In this document: positions 43,898 through 52,919 of the stretch, in pieces
Numbering within the stretch: the first letter of the stretch is position 1
Layout of the letters: each line of letters begins with the position of its first letter
Assembly: GCA_011389685.1 (NCBI GenBank)
Contig: JAABTV010000021.1
Location: forward strand, 1 to 54,206
Length of the DNA: 54,206 nucleotides
Origin: Paracoccaceae bacterium
GTDB lineage: Bacteria > Pseudomonadota > Alphaproteobacteria > Rhodobacterales > Rhodobacteraceae
Direction: 5' to 3'
Made by a program: the position numbers and the translations under genes
The notes under the pieces: model-generated
What the model saw: only the letters and a program-made list of their open reading frames with translations
What the model was told of the DNA's origin: nothing
The model's database searches: none

Positions 43898-44877
43898 ACC
43901 CCTCCCAGCCAGTCGAGAACAAGCGCCACCGTCGCACGCGTGTTGCCCGGCGACACGATATCGCCCGCGATCACATGCCGCCCCGGCGACACATCCGCGC
44001 CTGCAGGCAGGCGCACCATCGACACCGGCCCGCCCCAGCGCGCGGCAAACGCTTCGGTCCGCTCGCCCCGCACCACCCGGTCATCGGGCGCGAAATAGAA
44101 CAGTGCGGGAATATCCACGCCCCGGTAATCCCGCGTCCACGCATGTTGCACCAAAGCCGCCATCGGGAACACCGCGACAAACGGATAGCGCGTGGTCCAG
44201 AATGTCCCGTGACGGTCATTGCTCGGCGTCCAGCTGCGCTCCCGCCCCACCACATGCGGCAGGACATGGCGCGCGCCCGGCCATGTCAACAGCGCGGCGG
44301 CCGGATCGTTGATCCCGAAATTGGGCGAGACGAAGACGATGCCCTTCACCGCGTCGGCCATCCCGGCCTGCAACGCGGCCTCGGCCATCAACGTGCCCCC
44401 GGTCGATGTCGCGATCACCAGCACTTCCTCGCCCACCGCCCGCGCCACCGCCAGCGCCTCAGCCATGTCCGCCATCCAGTCGGCGACGCTGACCTCGCCC
44501 AGCGCCGCACCGGACCGCCCATGCCCCCTGAGCCGGGTAAAGACAAGGTTGGCCCCCAGCGCCCCGGCCACCCGGTCGGGCACCGGGCGCAACTCCTCGG
44601 ACGTGGCCGAGAACCCGTGCACGTAAAGCACCGAAACCGGCGTCTTCACCTCGGGCGCCCCGGCCCAGATCACCCGCTTTTCCACCCCCGGCGTGATGTC
44701 GTCGAACCCCGCCTCCCGCTCTGCCAGGTAGGCCCCCACCCCGGCCCCGAGCCGCCCGGCGTCGAACCTTGCCGCCACCTCGACCGGCTCGCGCGGGCCA
44801 AACGCCCAGACAGCCCCGGCCAGCACGCCAAGGCCCAACAGCAGCCGCCCCAGCCAGCGTCCGACCGCGCGGATCAC
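43894..44877 (-). CDS. Membrane-anchored or exported alpha/beta hydrolase
   Basis: 327 residues. The N-terminal hydrophobic segment (GRLLLGLGVLAGAVWAFG) is a signal or anchor. Hydrolase core: VLYVHGFSATSEE, nucleophile in IATSTGGTLM, acid around APDDRVV and His in PGRHVIAGD. It overlaps the VOC gene downstream and the next hydrolase gene upstream, each by 4 bp. A tightly coupled three-gene unit; substrate unknown. Confidence 0.88.
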   Translation of the reverse strand: MIRAVGRWLGRLLLGLGVLAGAVWAFGPREPVEVAARFDAGRLGAGVGAYLAEREAGFDDITPGVEKRVIWAGAPEVKTPVSVLYVHGFSATSEELRPVPDRVAGALGANLVFTRLRGHGRSGAALGEVSVADWMADMAEALAVARAVGEEVLVIATSTGGTLMAEAALQAGMADAVKGIVFVSPNFGINDPAAALLTWPGARHVLPHVVGRERSWTPSNDRHGTFWTTRYPFVAVFPMAALVQHAWTRDYRGVDIPALFYFAPDDRVVRGERTEAFAARWGGPVSMVRLPAGADVSPGRHVIAGDIVSPGNTRATVALVLDWLGGV

Positions 44878-45623
44878 CCGCCCGCCCCTTCCAGGACATC
44901 CTCAAGCGCCGCCTCGATCACCCCGAGGCACGCGTCGTCGGAAAACCGGTGATCGGCATCCTTGACCAGAGTGAGCCGCATGTCGGACCCTTGCGCATGT
45001 TCCAGCAACCGCAGCGCGGTTGCGACCGATACCGCCGTGTCATCCGTGCCCTGCAGGAACCGCACCGGGAAATCCATCCGCAACGGCGCGCGCAGCACCA
45101 GCCGCTCGCGCCCGTCCTCGATCATCCGCCGGGTGATCACGTAGGGCTCCATGTAATCGCTGGGCAGTTCCACATGCCCCACCGTCTCAAGCTGCGCCTT
45201 CTGCGCCTCGCTGAACCCAGCCCAGTATCCATCCTCGGTGAAATCCGGCGCCGCGGCGATGGTCACCATTCCGGCGATCCGCCCGGGGAGTGCGCGCGCC
45301 AGCAACAGCGCCTGCCAGCCGCCCATCGACGAGCCCACCGGCACCACCGGCCCCTCGGTCAGCGCCTCCACCGCCGCCAGCGTATCCTCGTGCCAGTCGC
45401 CGATACAGCCATCGGTGAATTCGCCCGAACTCTGCCCGTGCCCCGAATAGTCGAAGCGCAGAAAGGCCCGCCCATTGCGCCGCGCCCAGGCTTCGAGATA
45501 GAGCGCCTTGCTGCCCTCCATGTCGGATTTGAGCCCGCCACAGAACACCACCCAGGGCCCCCGCCCCTCGCTGCGGTGATAGGCCAGCCGCCGCCCCTGC
45601 GGCGTGTCGAGATTCTCACACAT
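44874..45623 (-). CDS. Alpha/beta hydrolase (ABHD10/YqiA-like)
   Basis: 249 residues, no signal. VVFCGGLKSDMEGSKA, FDYSGHGQSSGEF, the nucleophile elbow GSSMGGWQALLLA, acid in QGTDDTAV and His in DADHRFSDD. Probably an esterase/thioesterase. First gene of the overlapping hydrolase-hydrolase-VOC unit. Confidence 0.9.
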   Translation of the reverse strand: MCENLDTPQGRRLAYHRSEGRGPWVVFCGGLKSDMEGSKALYLEAWARRNGRAFLRFDYSGHGQSSGEFTDGCIGDWHEDTLAAVEALTEGPVVPVGSSMGGWQALLLARALPGRIAGMVTIAAAPDFTEDGYWAGFSEAQKAQLETVGHVELPSDYMEPYVITRRMIEDGRERLVLRAPLRMDFPVRFLQGTDDTAVSVATALRLLEHAQGSDMRLTLVKDADHRFSDDACLGVIEAALEDVLEGAGG

Positions 45624-45967
45624 TCCACCCTCCTGTTCGCAAGCCCGCGCGAATGTCTAGCGGATCGCATCAAATCGGAATCGCCCCATGCCGAACCAAA
45701 GGGCGGCACAGGGCCGCGGTCGGGTGCTCACAACATCGGCGCAGCGCAGTTTATCTTGCAACACCAGCCCCTTCCCGAAGCGGCGCGCAACATATCGAAA
45801 GCACCCGGTCACGCCAAAGGCGTGCCGCCGTCACGACGGGGCGGCCCCCTCCCGGCAGATTTTTTCACTGAAAAATCGCCTGCCGGGCAATGATGTGCTG
45901 CCCGGGCGGCTCCGCCGCCGTTCCGGGCTTGGGCAAACTTGATTCAACACGACACATCCCTGACCAC
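45624..45967. other. Intergenic interval with repeat B copy 2
   Basis: 344 bp without a gene between two minus-strand genes. Repeat B fills most of it. The first 60 bases hold the ribosome site and promoter of the hydrolase unit, with no confident promoter call. Confidence 0.6.
45688..45927 (+). repeat. Repeat B, copy 2 (with internal insertion)
   Basis: About 240 bp matching the opposite strand of 35963-36130 at both ends. Extra internal DNA contains a long hairpin, 45851-45887: CCCGGCAG and CTGCCGGG arms, with ATTTTTTC against GAAAAAT inside. The insertion accounts for the length difference. Confidence 0.8.
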
Positions 45968-47485
45968 CTATTCCGCCTCGATCTCCTCGGCAAAATGCTC
46001 CAGCAGACCGGATTTCAGGATCTTGCCCGACGGCGCCGCCGGCAGCGCATCGGTCACCACGATCCGCGCCGGCCGCTTGTAGGGCGCCAGCACGTCCTTC
46101 AGATAGGCCTTCAGCGCCTCCTCGGTCAGCCCGGATTCGGGCCATGAGGTGACAAAGGCCACCACCTCCTCGTTGCCGCCCTCGATCCGCCGCCCCACGA
46201 CCGCGGCGAGGATCACATCCGGATGCTCGGTCAGCACCGCCTCGATCTCGGCGGGATAGACGTTGAACCCCGAATGGATGATCAACTCCTTGGTCCGCCC
46301 CACGATATGCAGCCGCCCGTGCCGGTCGAACCGCCCCAGGTCGCCCGACCGCAACCACCCGTCCGAGGTCATCGCCGCCGCGGTCTCCTCGGGATCGCGG
46401 AAATAGCCCAGCATCAGTTGCGGCCCGCCGATCTCGACCTCGCCGATCCCCTCGTCCGGGTTCGATCCCGGCGCGGCGGTGTTCACCCGCACCTCGCTGT
46501 TCAGCATCGCCACCCCGACCGAATTGTCGGGATCGCCAAGCTCGTTCTTGGTGGCACAGACCCCCGACGCGCATTCGGTGAGGCCATAGCCATTCTGCAA
46601 GGCCACGCCATAGAAATCCTCGGCCTCGCGCTTCCATGCCGGGTCGAGCGGCGCCCCCCCCGACGAGGTATAGCGCAACAGCCCCGCCTCATAACGCTCC
46701 ATCCCCTGCTTGCGCGCGTAATGGAAAAGTTGCGCATGCATCTGCGGCACCGCCGGCAGAACCGTGATATCGGTGCGCAACGCCGCGTAAAGCCGCGCCA
46801 CGTCGAACCGCGCCTCGAGCCGCACCGCGCCCTGCGAAAAGGTGATCGCAAGGATCGTGGCCAGCCCGAACACATGGCTCATCGGCAGCGCGAGATAGGT
46901 GACGTCCTCGGCCACCAGGTCGCGAAGATCCGCCGAGGCCGCCGCCGAGTTGAGCATCGCAGCATGCGACAGCATCGCCCCCTTGGGCACGCCGGTCGTA
47001 CCCGAGGTGTAAAGCAGAATCGCGATCTGGTGCTCGGGCGCGTCGTGCACCGGCTCGGGCGTCGCCCCCTCGCGGCTCAGGATCGCCACCGTCCCGGTCG
47101 GAAGCGGCACCTCCTCGGCGCCCATCCGCTCGGCATGGCGGCGCGGGGCGGGGCCGGTCTCGACCGTCATCACCGCCGCCGCCGCCTCGGAATGGCGCAG
47201 GATGCGGTCGATCTCGGGCTCGGTCAGGCGCGCGTTCACCGGGCAGGCGATCGCATCCATCATCGAACAGCCGAAGAGAAAGGCCACCATCGCCGCGCTG
47301 TTCTCCAGCACGATCACCACCCGGTCGCCCGGCTGCACGCCGCGCGCGATCAACGCATCCCGCGCTGCCTCGGCCCCGGCCCGGATCGCGGCCCAGTCAT
47401 AGGTGCTGTCGTCATGGTCGATGATCCCGAGCTCGCCACCCCGCGCCCGCGCGGCGGCATTCAGCATCTGGTGTATGCGCTTCAT
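45968..47485 (-). CDS. Acyl-CoA ligase / AMP-dependent synthetase
   Basis: 505-residue ANL-superfamily enzyme activating a carboxylic acid via acyl-AMP to a CoA thioester. P-loop ILLYTSGTTGVPKGAML, A5 region NGYGLTECASG, A7 WLRSGDLGRFD, hinge GRTKELIIHSGFNVYP and the catalytic Lys in PSGKILKSGL. Substrate unknown (fatty or aromatic acid). It stands alone between repeat-bearing intergenic regions. Confidence 0.93.
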   Translation of the reverse strand: MKRIHQMLNAAARARGGELGIIDHDDSTYDWAAIRAGAEAARDALIARGVQPGDRVVIVLENSAAMVAFLFGCSMMDAIACPVNARLTEPEIDRILRHSEAAAAVMTVETGPAPRRHAERMGAEEVPLPTGTVAILSREGATPEPVHDAPEHQIAILLYTSGTTGVPKGAMLSHAAMLNSAAASADLRDLVAEDVTYLALPMSHVFGLATILAITFSQGAVRLEARFDVARLYAALRTDITVLPAVPQMHAQLFHYARKQGMERYEAGLLRYTSSGGAPLDPAWKREAEDFYGVALQNGYGLTECASGVCATKNELGDPDNSVGVAMLNSEVRVNTAAPGSNPDEGIGEVEIGGPQLMLGYFRDPEETAAAMTSDGWLRSGDLGRFDRHGRLHIVGRTKELIIHSGFNVYPAEIEAVLTEHPDVILAAVVGRRIEGGNEEVVAFVTSWPESGLTEEALKAYLKDVLAPYKRPARIVVTDALPAAPSGKILKSGLLEHFAEEIEAE

Positions 47486-47937
47486 TGAGGCCTCCCTTTG
47501 GCGCGATCCTGCCCTTTTGCGCCGGCGCTGTCACCACCGCGGTCCACGCCATTCCGTAACGTCCGCGAAAAAATTCCATTTCGCCCCAGCACACCCCCGC
47601 ACGCCGCACCGCCAATCACCCCGCAAACGCCGCGTGGGACCATGAACGCTGGCCCGAGCCACTCCAGCACCTCGCATCCTTTCCAGAACATACCTTTCCA
47701 GAAACGCGACAGAAGACCCCTGCCCGTTCTGGATTGTATAGCATGTTGCGTCGAATGGGCTTCGGCTGCCGCCCAACGAGAGGGCAGCGCCCGACCCGGG
47801 GTGGGTGCGGAGCGCCCGCCCATGGGGCGGGTCGGGCGCTGCCCGGGCTGCAAGCAGCCCGGGCGAAATGAATTCGATCGAGCGCAACACCCTCTAAACT
47901 CAAGTGTAGCTTCCGCCCCCACGGCCCGCGCCGCCCG
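47486..47937. other. Gene-free interval with repeat A copy 3
   Basis: 452 bp. The right part of the acyl-CoA ligase leader has a short direct repeat (CCTTTCCAGAA at 47678 and 47693). Repeat A copy 3 follows. I see no gene. Confidence 0.65.
47737..47890 (+). repeat. Repeat A, copy 3
   Basis: 154 bp, left end TATAGCATGTTGCG, right end TTCGATCGAGCGCAACAC. The perfect interior hairpin lies at 47841-47864. The most complete copy. Confidence 0.88.
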
Positions 47938-48597
47938 TCACTCCGCCCACGCCGCACGCCCCGCGACACTCAGCGCATAAACCCCCCTGTCTACCCGCTC
48001 GAACCAACCATAATGGTTGTCGCGCATCATCGTCGTCGCCCGCGCCACGCCGGTTGCGCGCGCCACCTCGGCGCCGCGACTCGGCCCCGCCTCGGCCAGG
48101 AAGGCCGCGCATTTTACCGCCCCCTGCCGATAGGCGGTCACGATGGTCTCGCGCGTCATGCCCCCCGCGTTGGGATCACCCGCCCGTGCCGTGAACTCCT
48201 TCAACAGCGCCGCCCGCCGCAACTTCGACTTGCGCGGCCGAAACGGCGCCGGATCGCAATGCGCCCGCACCGCCCCGCTGGCCGGGTCCACCGACAGCAC
48301 CCCCAGCCCAAGCCGGCGGCACAGCCCGATATTGCCCTTGAAGCTGCGCCAGCCCGCCTTGCCCGACCACCGCGGCACCGCTACATAAACCGCATCCGTC
48401 ACCGCCTGCCGCGCCACCGCCTGTTGCAGCAATTGCAGCGAGAACCCGGTCTTGAGCTCCACGATCAGCGGCGCCTCGCCCGGGCGCAGCGCCACCACGT
48501 CCACCGCGCCGACCTCGCCCTTGACGACATAGCCAAGCGCTTCGAGCCAGGCCTTGACCGGCGGGTAGAGATCGGTTTCGCGCGGCTTTCCCATCAC
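47938..48597 (-). CDS. DUF2161 protein, PD-(D/E)xK nuclease-like
   Basis: 219 residues. The N-terminal restriction-endonuclease-like core shows Glu28, Asp33 and Glu47-Leu-Lys49 (GEVGAVDVVAL, IVELKTG), then QLLQQAVARQAV, matching PD-(D/E)xK geometry. The C-terminal part (about 140-215, ECAFLAEAG-like helix then VARATTMMRDNHYGWFERV) looks like a winged helix. A DNA-acting phosphodiesterase is plausible. No partner methylase or defence gene is adjacent. Confidence 0.85.
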   Translation of the reverse strand: MMGKPRETDLYPPVKAWLEALGYVVKGEVGAVDVVALRPGEAPLIVELKTGFSLQLLQQAVARQAVTDAVYVAVPRWSGKAGWRSFKGNIGLCRRLGLGVLSVDPASGAVRAHCDPAPFRPRKSKLRRAALLKEFTARAGDPNAGGMTRETIVTAYRQGAVKCAAFLAEAGPSRGAEVARATGVARATTMMRDNHYGWFERVDRGVYALSVAGRAAWAE

Positions 48598-48874
48598 CGG
48601 CAGATTAACCCTCCGCCCCGAGGGGCGAAAGCCCCGGCGCGCATGTCTCCGCGCGGTGCGCTAACCGTCATGCGCAAAGCCGCGACGCGAACGCGCCGGC
48701 AGCCGCACGGCAGCCGGATGTCACCCCCCGATTCCCGGCCCTCGGGCGGCGTTAACCTTTCAATGCTGCACTGCGGCAAAAACCCGTTGAGGCCCCCGTG
48801 ACATCCCCGCCCCGCGCGCCTATAAGGCCCCCGAAATCTCGCGAAAGATCCGCATCAGACAGGATGGAAAAACC
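48598..48874. other. Divergent intergenic region DUF2161/ppaC
   Basis: 277 bp with no gene. Repeat E copy 2 occupies 48660-48757. The ppaC promoter should lie in 48758-48860, but no convincing -35/-10 pair was found. Confidence 0.5.
48660..48757 (+). repeat. Repeat E, copy 2
   Basis: 98-bp unit starting GCTAACC and ending GTTAACC, with CGGCAGCCGCACGGCAGCCG and GTCACCCC inside. It parallels 21468-21577. Confidence 0.55.
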
Positions 48875-49795
48875 ATGACCACGCTCGTTTTCGGCCATAA
48901 ATCGCCCGACACGGATTCCACCGGCTCGCCCATTCTCTGGGCCTGGTATCTCAATGAAATCAAAGGGGTAGAGGCCAAGCCGGTGCTCTTGGGCGAACCC
49001 AATACCGAAGCCGCCTTCATGCTGACCCGCTGGGCGCTCGACACGCCCACGATCATCTCGGACGTCGATGAAGGCCAGCCCTGCGTCGTGGTCGACACCA
49101 ACAACCCCGCCGAACTGCCCGCCGGAATCAACGCCGCCGACCTGCGCGAAATCATCGACCATCACAAGCTCGCCGGCGGCCTCGAAACCAGGGGCCCCAT
49201 CGACATCACGATCCGCCCCCTGGCCTGCACCGCGACCATCATGCTCGACATGATCGGCAATGATTACAACAAGATACCGGATGCGATCAAGGGCGCCGCG
49301 CTGACCTGCATCCTGTCGGACACGCTCGAATTCCGCTCGCCCACGACCACCGATCACGACCGCGAACTGGCCGGGAAACTGGCCGCCGATCTCGGCATCT
49401 CGATCCCCGACTACGCCGCCGAGATGTTCGCCGCGAAATCCGATGTCTCCAGCTTCTCGGATGCCGACCTGATCCGCATGGATTCCAAGGAATACGCGGT
49501 CTCGGGCACGAAATTCCGCGTCTCCGTGCTCGAAACCACCGCCCCCGCCACCGTGCTCGACCGCAAGGCCAGCCTGATGGAAACCATGGCGCAGGTCGCC
49601 AAGGAAGACGGCGTCGATCAGGTGCTGCTCTTCGTCGTGGACATCCTCAACGAAGAAGCCACGCTGCTGGTGCCCAACGATCTGGTCAAGACCCTGGCCG
49701 AGAAAAGCTTCGGCGCCCGTCCCGAGGGCGACACGGTCACCCTGCCCGGCATCATGTCGCGCAAGAAACAGATCATCCCCAATCTTTCCCTCTAA
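48875..49795 (+). CDS. ppaC: Manganese-dependent inorganic pyrophosphatase (class C)
   Basis: 306-residue DHH-family enzyme hydrolysing PPi. Mn ligands in GHKSPDTDS, DTNNPAEL, the DHHK motif and SDTLEF; C-terminal RKKQ binds substrate phosphate. Class C enzymes are best known from Firmicutes but also occur in some Rhodobacterales. The gene stands alone, with repeat D and a hairpin after it. Confidence 0.95.
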   Translation: MTTLVFGHKSPDTDSTGSPILWAWYLNEIKGVEAKPVLLGEPNTEAAFMLTRWALDTPTIISDVDEGQPCVVVDTNNPAELPAGINAADLREIIDHHKLAGGLETRGPIDITIRPLACTATIMLDMIGNDYNKIPDAIKGAALTCILSDTLEFRSPTTTDHDRELAGKLAADLGISIPDYAAEMFAAKSDVSSFSDADLIRMDSKEYAVSGTKFRVSVLETTAPATVLDRKASLMETMAQVAKEDGVDQVLLFVVDILNEEATLLVPNDLVKTLAEKSFGARPEGDTVTLPGIMSRKKQIIPNLSL

Positions 49796-49862
49796 CGCAT
49801 TGATAATCCATCCGCAAAAGGCGCTCCCGCCCCGCCCCGACGGACCACCGGCGCCCCCGCAT

Positions 49863-49890
49863 TTCATCTGACCCCAAATAACTCGGGGAG
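49863..49890 (+). repeat. Repeat D, copy 5 (variant)
   Basis: TTCATCTGACCCCAAATAAC then CTC-GGG-GAG. Same order of core and mini-hairpin as the other copies, about 68 bp after the ppaC stop. Confidence 0.65.
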
Positions 49891-49913
49891 TGCGAGGGGC
49901 TGGCCCCTCGCAC
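49890..49913. terminator. Hairpin after ppaC
   Basis: Perfect 10-bp stem GTGCGAGGGG / CCCCTCGCAC with a CTGG loop. It directly follows repeat D. No T-run, so a transcript-end or stability hairpin rather than a classical terminator. Confidence 0.5.
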
Positions 49914-49999
49914 CTCGCCCCGTCGCGCAACACTGGCAATTCCGGCGCGCCCCTGCCATATCTGCCGCAACCAGCGAGCAACCAGCGAAAGGAGCCGGC

Positions 50000-50875
50000 A
50001 TGACCCGCATCATCGACAGCCTCGCCCAAGTCTCGGACAGCTACGACGCGCTTTTCGTCGATCTCTGGGGCTGCGTCCATGACGGGGTGCGCGCCCTGCC
50101 GGCCGCCGTCAAGGCGTTGCAGGACTATCGCGCCCGCGGCGGCACGGTGGTGCTGGTCACCAACTCGCCCAAACCGCGCAAGGGCGTCGCCGCACAGCTC
50201 GACATCTTCGGCGTCCCCCGCGACGCATGGGACACGATCGCCACCTCCGGCGACAGCGCCCGTGCCGCGATGTTCCGCGGCGTGGTGGGCGAAAAGGTGC
50301 TGTTCATGGGCGAATGGGACCGCGACGAGGATTTTTTCGAACCGATGCAGGTGATCGAGAACCCGGTCGATATCCGGCTCGTCCCCCTGCAAGAGGCCGA
50401 AGGCATCGTCTGCTGCGGCCCGGACGATCCCATGGCCGACCCGGATGTAAACCGCCCCGCCTTCCTCTATGCCAAGCAGAAGGGGCTGAAACTGCTCTGC
50501 GCCAATCCCGATATCGTGGTCGATCGCGGAGACGTGCGCGAATGGTGCGCCGGGGCGCTGGCCCGGCTTTACACCCAAATGGGCGGCGAAAGCCTCTATT
50601 TCGGCAAGCCCCACCCGCCGATCTACGATCTTGCCCGCCGCCGACTGGCAGAGCTCGGACCGCTGCCCGCCAACGACCAGATCCTCGCCATCGGCGACGG
50701 CCTGCACACCGACATTCAGGGCGCGATGGGTGAAGGCATCGACTCGCTCTACATCACCGGCGGGCTGGCCCGCGAGATCACGAAAACCTCGCCGAAGATC
50801 GACCGCGAGGCGCTCGACGCCTACCTTTCCAAGGAAATGATCACCCCCGATTATGCCATAGGTCAACTGGCCTGA
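50000..50875 (+). CDS. TIGR01459-type HAD-superfamily hydrolase
   Basis: 291-residue class IIA (NagD-like) HAD phosphatase. The nucleophile motif is FVDLWGCVHDG with Asp21; the usual second Asp is replaced by Trp, as in this subfamily. Motif II VTNSPKP and the C-terminal YFGKPHPPIYD and GDGLHTDIQGA (motif IV) are present. Substrate unknown. GAAAGGAG precedes the ATG. Confidence 0.92.
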   Translation: MTRIIDSLAQVSDSYDALFVDLWGCVHDGVRALPAAVKALQDYRARGGTVVLVTNSPKPRKGVAAQLDIFGVPRDAWDTIATSGDSARAAMFRGVVGEKVLFMGEWDRDEDFFEPMQVIENPVDIRLVPLQEAEGIVCCGPDDPMADPDVNRPAFLYAKQKGLKLLCANPDIVVDRGDVREWCAGALARLYTQMGGESLYFGKPHPPIYDLARRRLAELGPLPANDQILAIGDGLHTDIQGAMGEGIDSLYITGGLAREITKTSPKIDREALDAYLSKEMITPDYAIGQLA

Positions 50876-50928
50876 GCGAAATCAGGGCTTGCGTTTCTGC
50901 GCCTGCAAAGTAATAAAGTTCCGTGAAA

Positions 50929-50944
50929 GGCCGCCAAAGCGGCC
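50929..50944. terminator. Short hairpin between HAD and MaoC genes
   Basis: GGCCGC-CAAA-GCGGCC, 53 bp after the HAD stop, followed by GAAAATT. The stem is only 6 bp and there is no proper T-run, so termination is uncertain. It may instead belong to the MaoC leader. Confidence 0.35.
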
Positions 50945-50980
50945 GAAAATTGCGCACGAGACAAGCCTTCGGAGGGCGGA

Positions 50981-51424
50981 ATGTTGGACAACCTGCCACG
51001 CGGAACCATCACCATCGAGGAAATCGAGATGGGCATGACCCGCCACCTGCGCAAGGTGGTGACCGACGAGGATATCGAGATGTTCGCGCAGGTCTCGACC
51101 GATCGCAACCCGGTCCATCTCGACGACGATTATGCCCGCGACACGATCTTCGAGGGCCGCATCGCCCATGGCATGCTCACCGCCGGGCTGATCTCGGCGG
51201 TGATCGGCGAACAGCTCCCCGGCCACGGCACGATCTACATGGGCCAGAGCCTCAAGTTCCTCGGCCCCGTGCGCCCCGGCGACATGGTGCTGGCCGAGGT
51301 CGAGGTGGTGGGCATCGAACATGCCAAACGCCGCGTGACACTCGATTGCCGCTGCCTTGTCGACGGCAAGAAGGTGCTGGTCGGCGAGGCCACGGTGCTG
51401 GCCCCCTCGGCCAAGTTCGACTGA
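50981..51424 (+). CDS. MaoC-family (R)-specific enoyl-CoA hydratase
   Basis: 147-residue hot-dog-fold hydratase, PhaJ-like. The catalytic dyad is Asp41 and His46 in STDRNPVHLDDDYA, the five-residue spacing known for PhaJ. GRIAHGMLTAGLISAVIG follows. It would hydrate trans-2-enoyl-CoA to (R)-3-hydroxyacyl-CoA, linking beta-oxidation with polyhydroxyalkanoate precursors. GGAGGG precedes the ATG. No PHA gene is adjacent. Confidence 0.92.
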   Translation: MLDNLPRGTITIEEIEMGMTRHLRKVVTDEDIEMFAQVSTDRNPVHLDDDYARDTIFEGRIAHGMLTAGLISAVIGEQLPGHGTIYMGQSLKFLGPVRPGDMVLAEVEVVGIEHAKRRVTLDCRCLVDGKKVLVGEATVLAPSAKFD

Positions 51425-51513
51425 CCGCGCAGGCCCGAAGTCACCCGCCCGGAATCACCCCGATGACGCGCTCCCCGCTTGCACCCGTCCCGCCGCGCCG
51501 CTAGACCCGCGCC

Positions 51514-52452
51514 ATGCGCATCATCCGCGATCATCAATTCGTCTCGCCCGCCGACAAGGGCGCCTCGGCCACCATCGGAAATTTCGATGGTGTGCATCTC
51601 GGCCACCAGTCGGTGATCGACATCGCCCGCACCGAAGGCGCCCGGATCGGCGCGCCCCTCGGCATCGTCACCTTCGAGCCGCACCCGCGCCAGTTCTTTG
51701 CCCCCGACGCCCCGCCCTTCCGGCTCACCGGCTCCGCCGCGCGGGCCCACAGGCTCGAGAAACTGGGCGTCGAACGGCTTTACGAGCTGAATTTCAACGC
51801 CGCCCTCTCCTCGCTCACCCCCGAGGCATTTGCCGCCCGCGTCCTGCGCGACGGGCTCGGACTCCGGCACATCGTCGTCGGCGCCGATTTCTGCTTCGGC
51901 AAGGGCCGCGCGGGCAATGCCGATGACCTCCGGGCCTTCGGCGCGCAAATGGGCTTCGGCGTCACCATCGCGGACCTGCTCGAAGGCGAGCGGGGCGAAG
52001 TTTCCTCGACCGCGATCCGCACCGCCCTCACCGAGGGCCGCCCCCGCGACGCCGCCGCCATGCTCGGCCACTGGCACCGGATCGAGGGGCGGGTGATCAC
52101 CGGCCACCAACGTGGCCGCGAGTTGGGCTATCCCACCGCCAACATGTCGATCGACGATCTGCACCCGCCACGCTTCGGTGTCTATGCTGTGCTGGTCGAT
52201 GTGCTCGACGGCCCGCACAAGGGTAGCTATCGCGGCGCCGCCTCGCTCGGCCTGCGCCCGATGTTCGACGGCGAGACGCCCAATCTCGAAACCTATCTCT
52301 TCGACTTCTCCGGCGATCTTTACGGCGCCGCGCTCTCGGTCGGGCTGGTCGAATACCTGCGCCCCGAGGAAAAATTCGACAGCCTCGACGCCTTCATCGC
52401 GCAGATGGATGCCGACTGCGCCCGCGCCCGCGACATCCTCGCCCAGCCATGA
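51514..52452 (+). CDS. ribF: Bifunctional riboflavin kinase / FAD synthetase
   Basis: 312 residues. The N-terminal adenylyltransferase has IGNFDGVHLGHQSVI and the later GEVSSTAIR. The C-terminal flavokinase starts near residue 190 with VITGHQRGRELGYPTANM. It makes FMN and FAD from riboflavin. No FMN riboswitch is visible upstream. It overlaps the YcgN gene by 4 bp. Confidence 0.96.
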   Translation: MRIIRDHQFVSPADKGASATIGNFDGVHLGHQSVIDIARTEGARIGAPLGIVTFEPHPRQFFAPDAPPFRLTGSAARAHRLEKLGVERLYELNFNAALSSLTPEAFAARVLRDGLGLRHIVVGADFCFGKGRAGNADDLRAFGAQMGFGVTIADLLEGERGEVSSTAIRTALTEGRPRDAAAMLGHWHRIEGRVITGHQRGRELGYPTANMSIDDLHPPRFGVYAVLVDVLDGPHKGSYRGAASLGLRPMFDGETPNLETYLFDFSGDLYGAALSVGLVEYLRPEEKFDSLDAFIAQMDADCARARDILAQP

Positions 52453-52919
52453 GTGACCCGATCGACCGCACCGGCCTCCGCCCGCGCTTCTGGGAAACCA
52501 CCCCCCTTGCCCGGATGACCCGCGCCGAATGGGAGGCGCTCTGCGACGGCTGCGGCAAATGCTGCCTCAACAAGCTCGAAGACGAAGACACCGGCGAGGT
52601 CGCGCTGACCCGCGTCGCCTGCCGCCTGTTCGACGATACGACCTGCCGCTGCGCCCAATACGAGACCCGCCACCGGTTCGTGCCGGAATGCATCACGCTC
52701 GACCCCGCCACGATCGGTAAGAACGCCTATTGGCTGCCCGAAACCTGCGCCTATAAACTCCTCTGGCAGGGCGATCCCCTGCCCGACTGGCACCCGCTTC
52801 TGACCGGCACGGCGCAATCGGTCCATGATGCGGGCGTGTCGATGCAGCACCGCACCGTCCCCGAATTCGAGATCGACGAGGACGATTGGGAAAACCATAT
52901 CATCGAGGAGCCCACCTGA
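52449..52919 (+). CDS. YcgN/UPF0260 cysteine-cluster protein
   Basis: 156 residues. The conserved cluster CDGCGKCCLNKL is followed by Cys in RVACRLFD, TTCRCAQYE, VPECITL and ETCAYKLL, a CxxCxxxCC-type zinc or iron-sulfur binding family of unknown function. Its start overlaps ribF and its stop overlaps the aldolase start, so the three are translated in series. Confidence 0.93.
   Translation: MSDPIDRTGLRPRFWETTPLARMTRAEWEALCDGCGKCCLNKLEDEDTGEVALTRVACRLFDDTTCRCAQYETRHRFVPECITLDPATIGKNAYWLPETCAYKLLWQGDPLPDWHPLLTGTAQSVHDAGVSMQHRTVPEFEIDEDDWENHIIEEPT

Noticed and set aside
45851..45887. Long hairpin as terminator of the acyl-CoA ligase gene
   Set aside because: No T-run follows on the minus strand, and it lies inside the insert of repeat B, so it belongs to the repeat.
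48752..50866. 704-codon minus-strand open frame
   Set aside because: Antisense to ppaC and the HAD gene, both with full motif sets.
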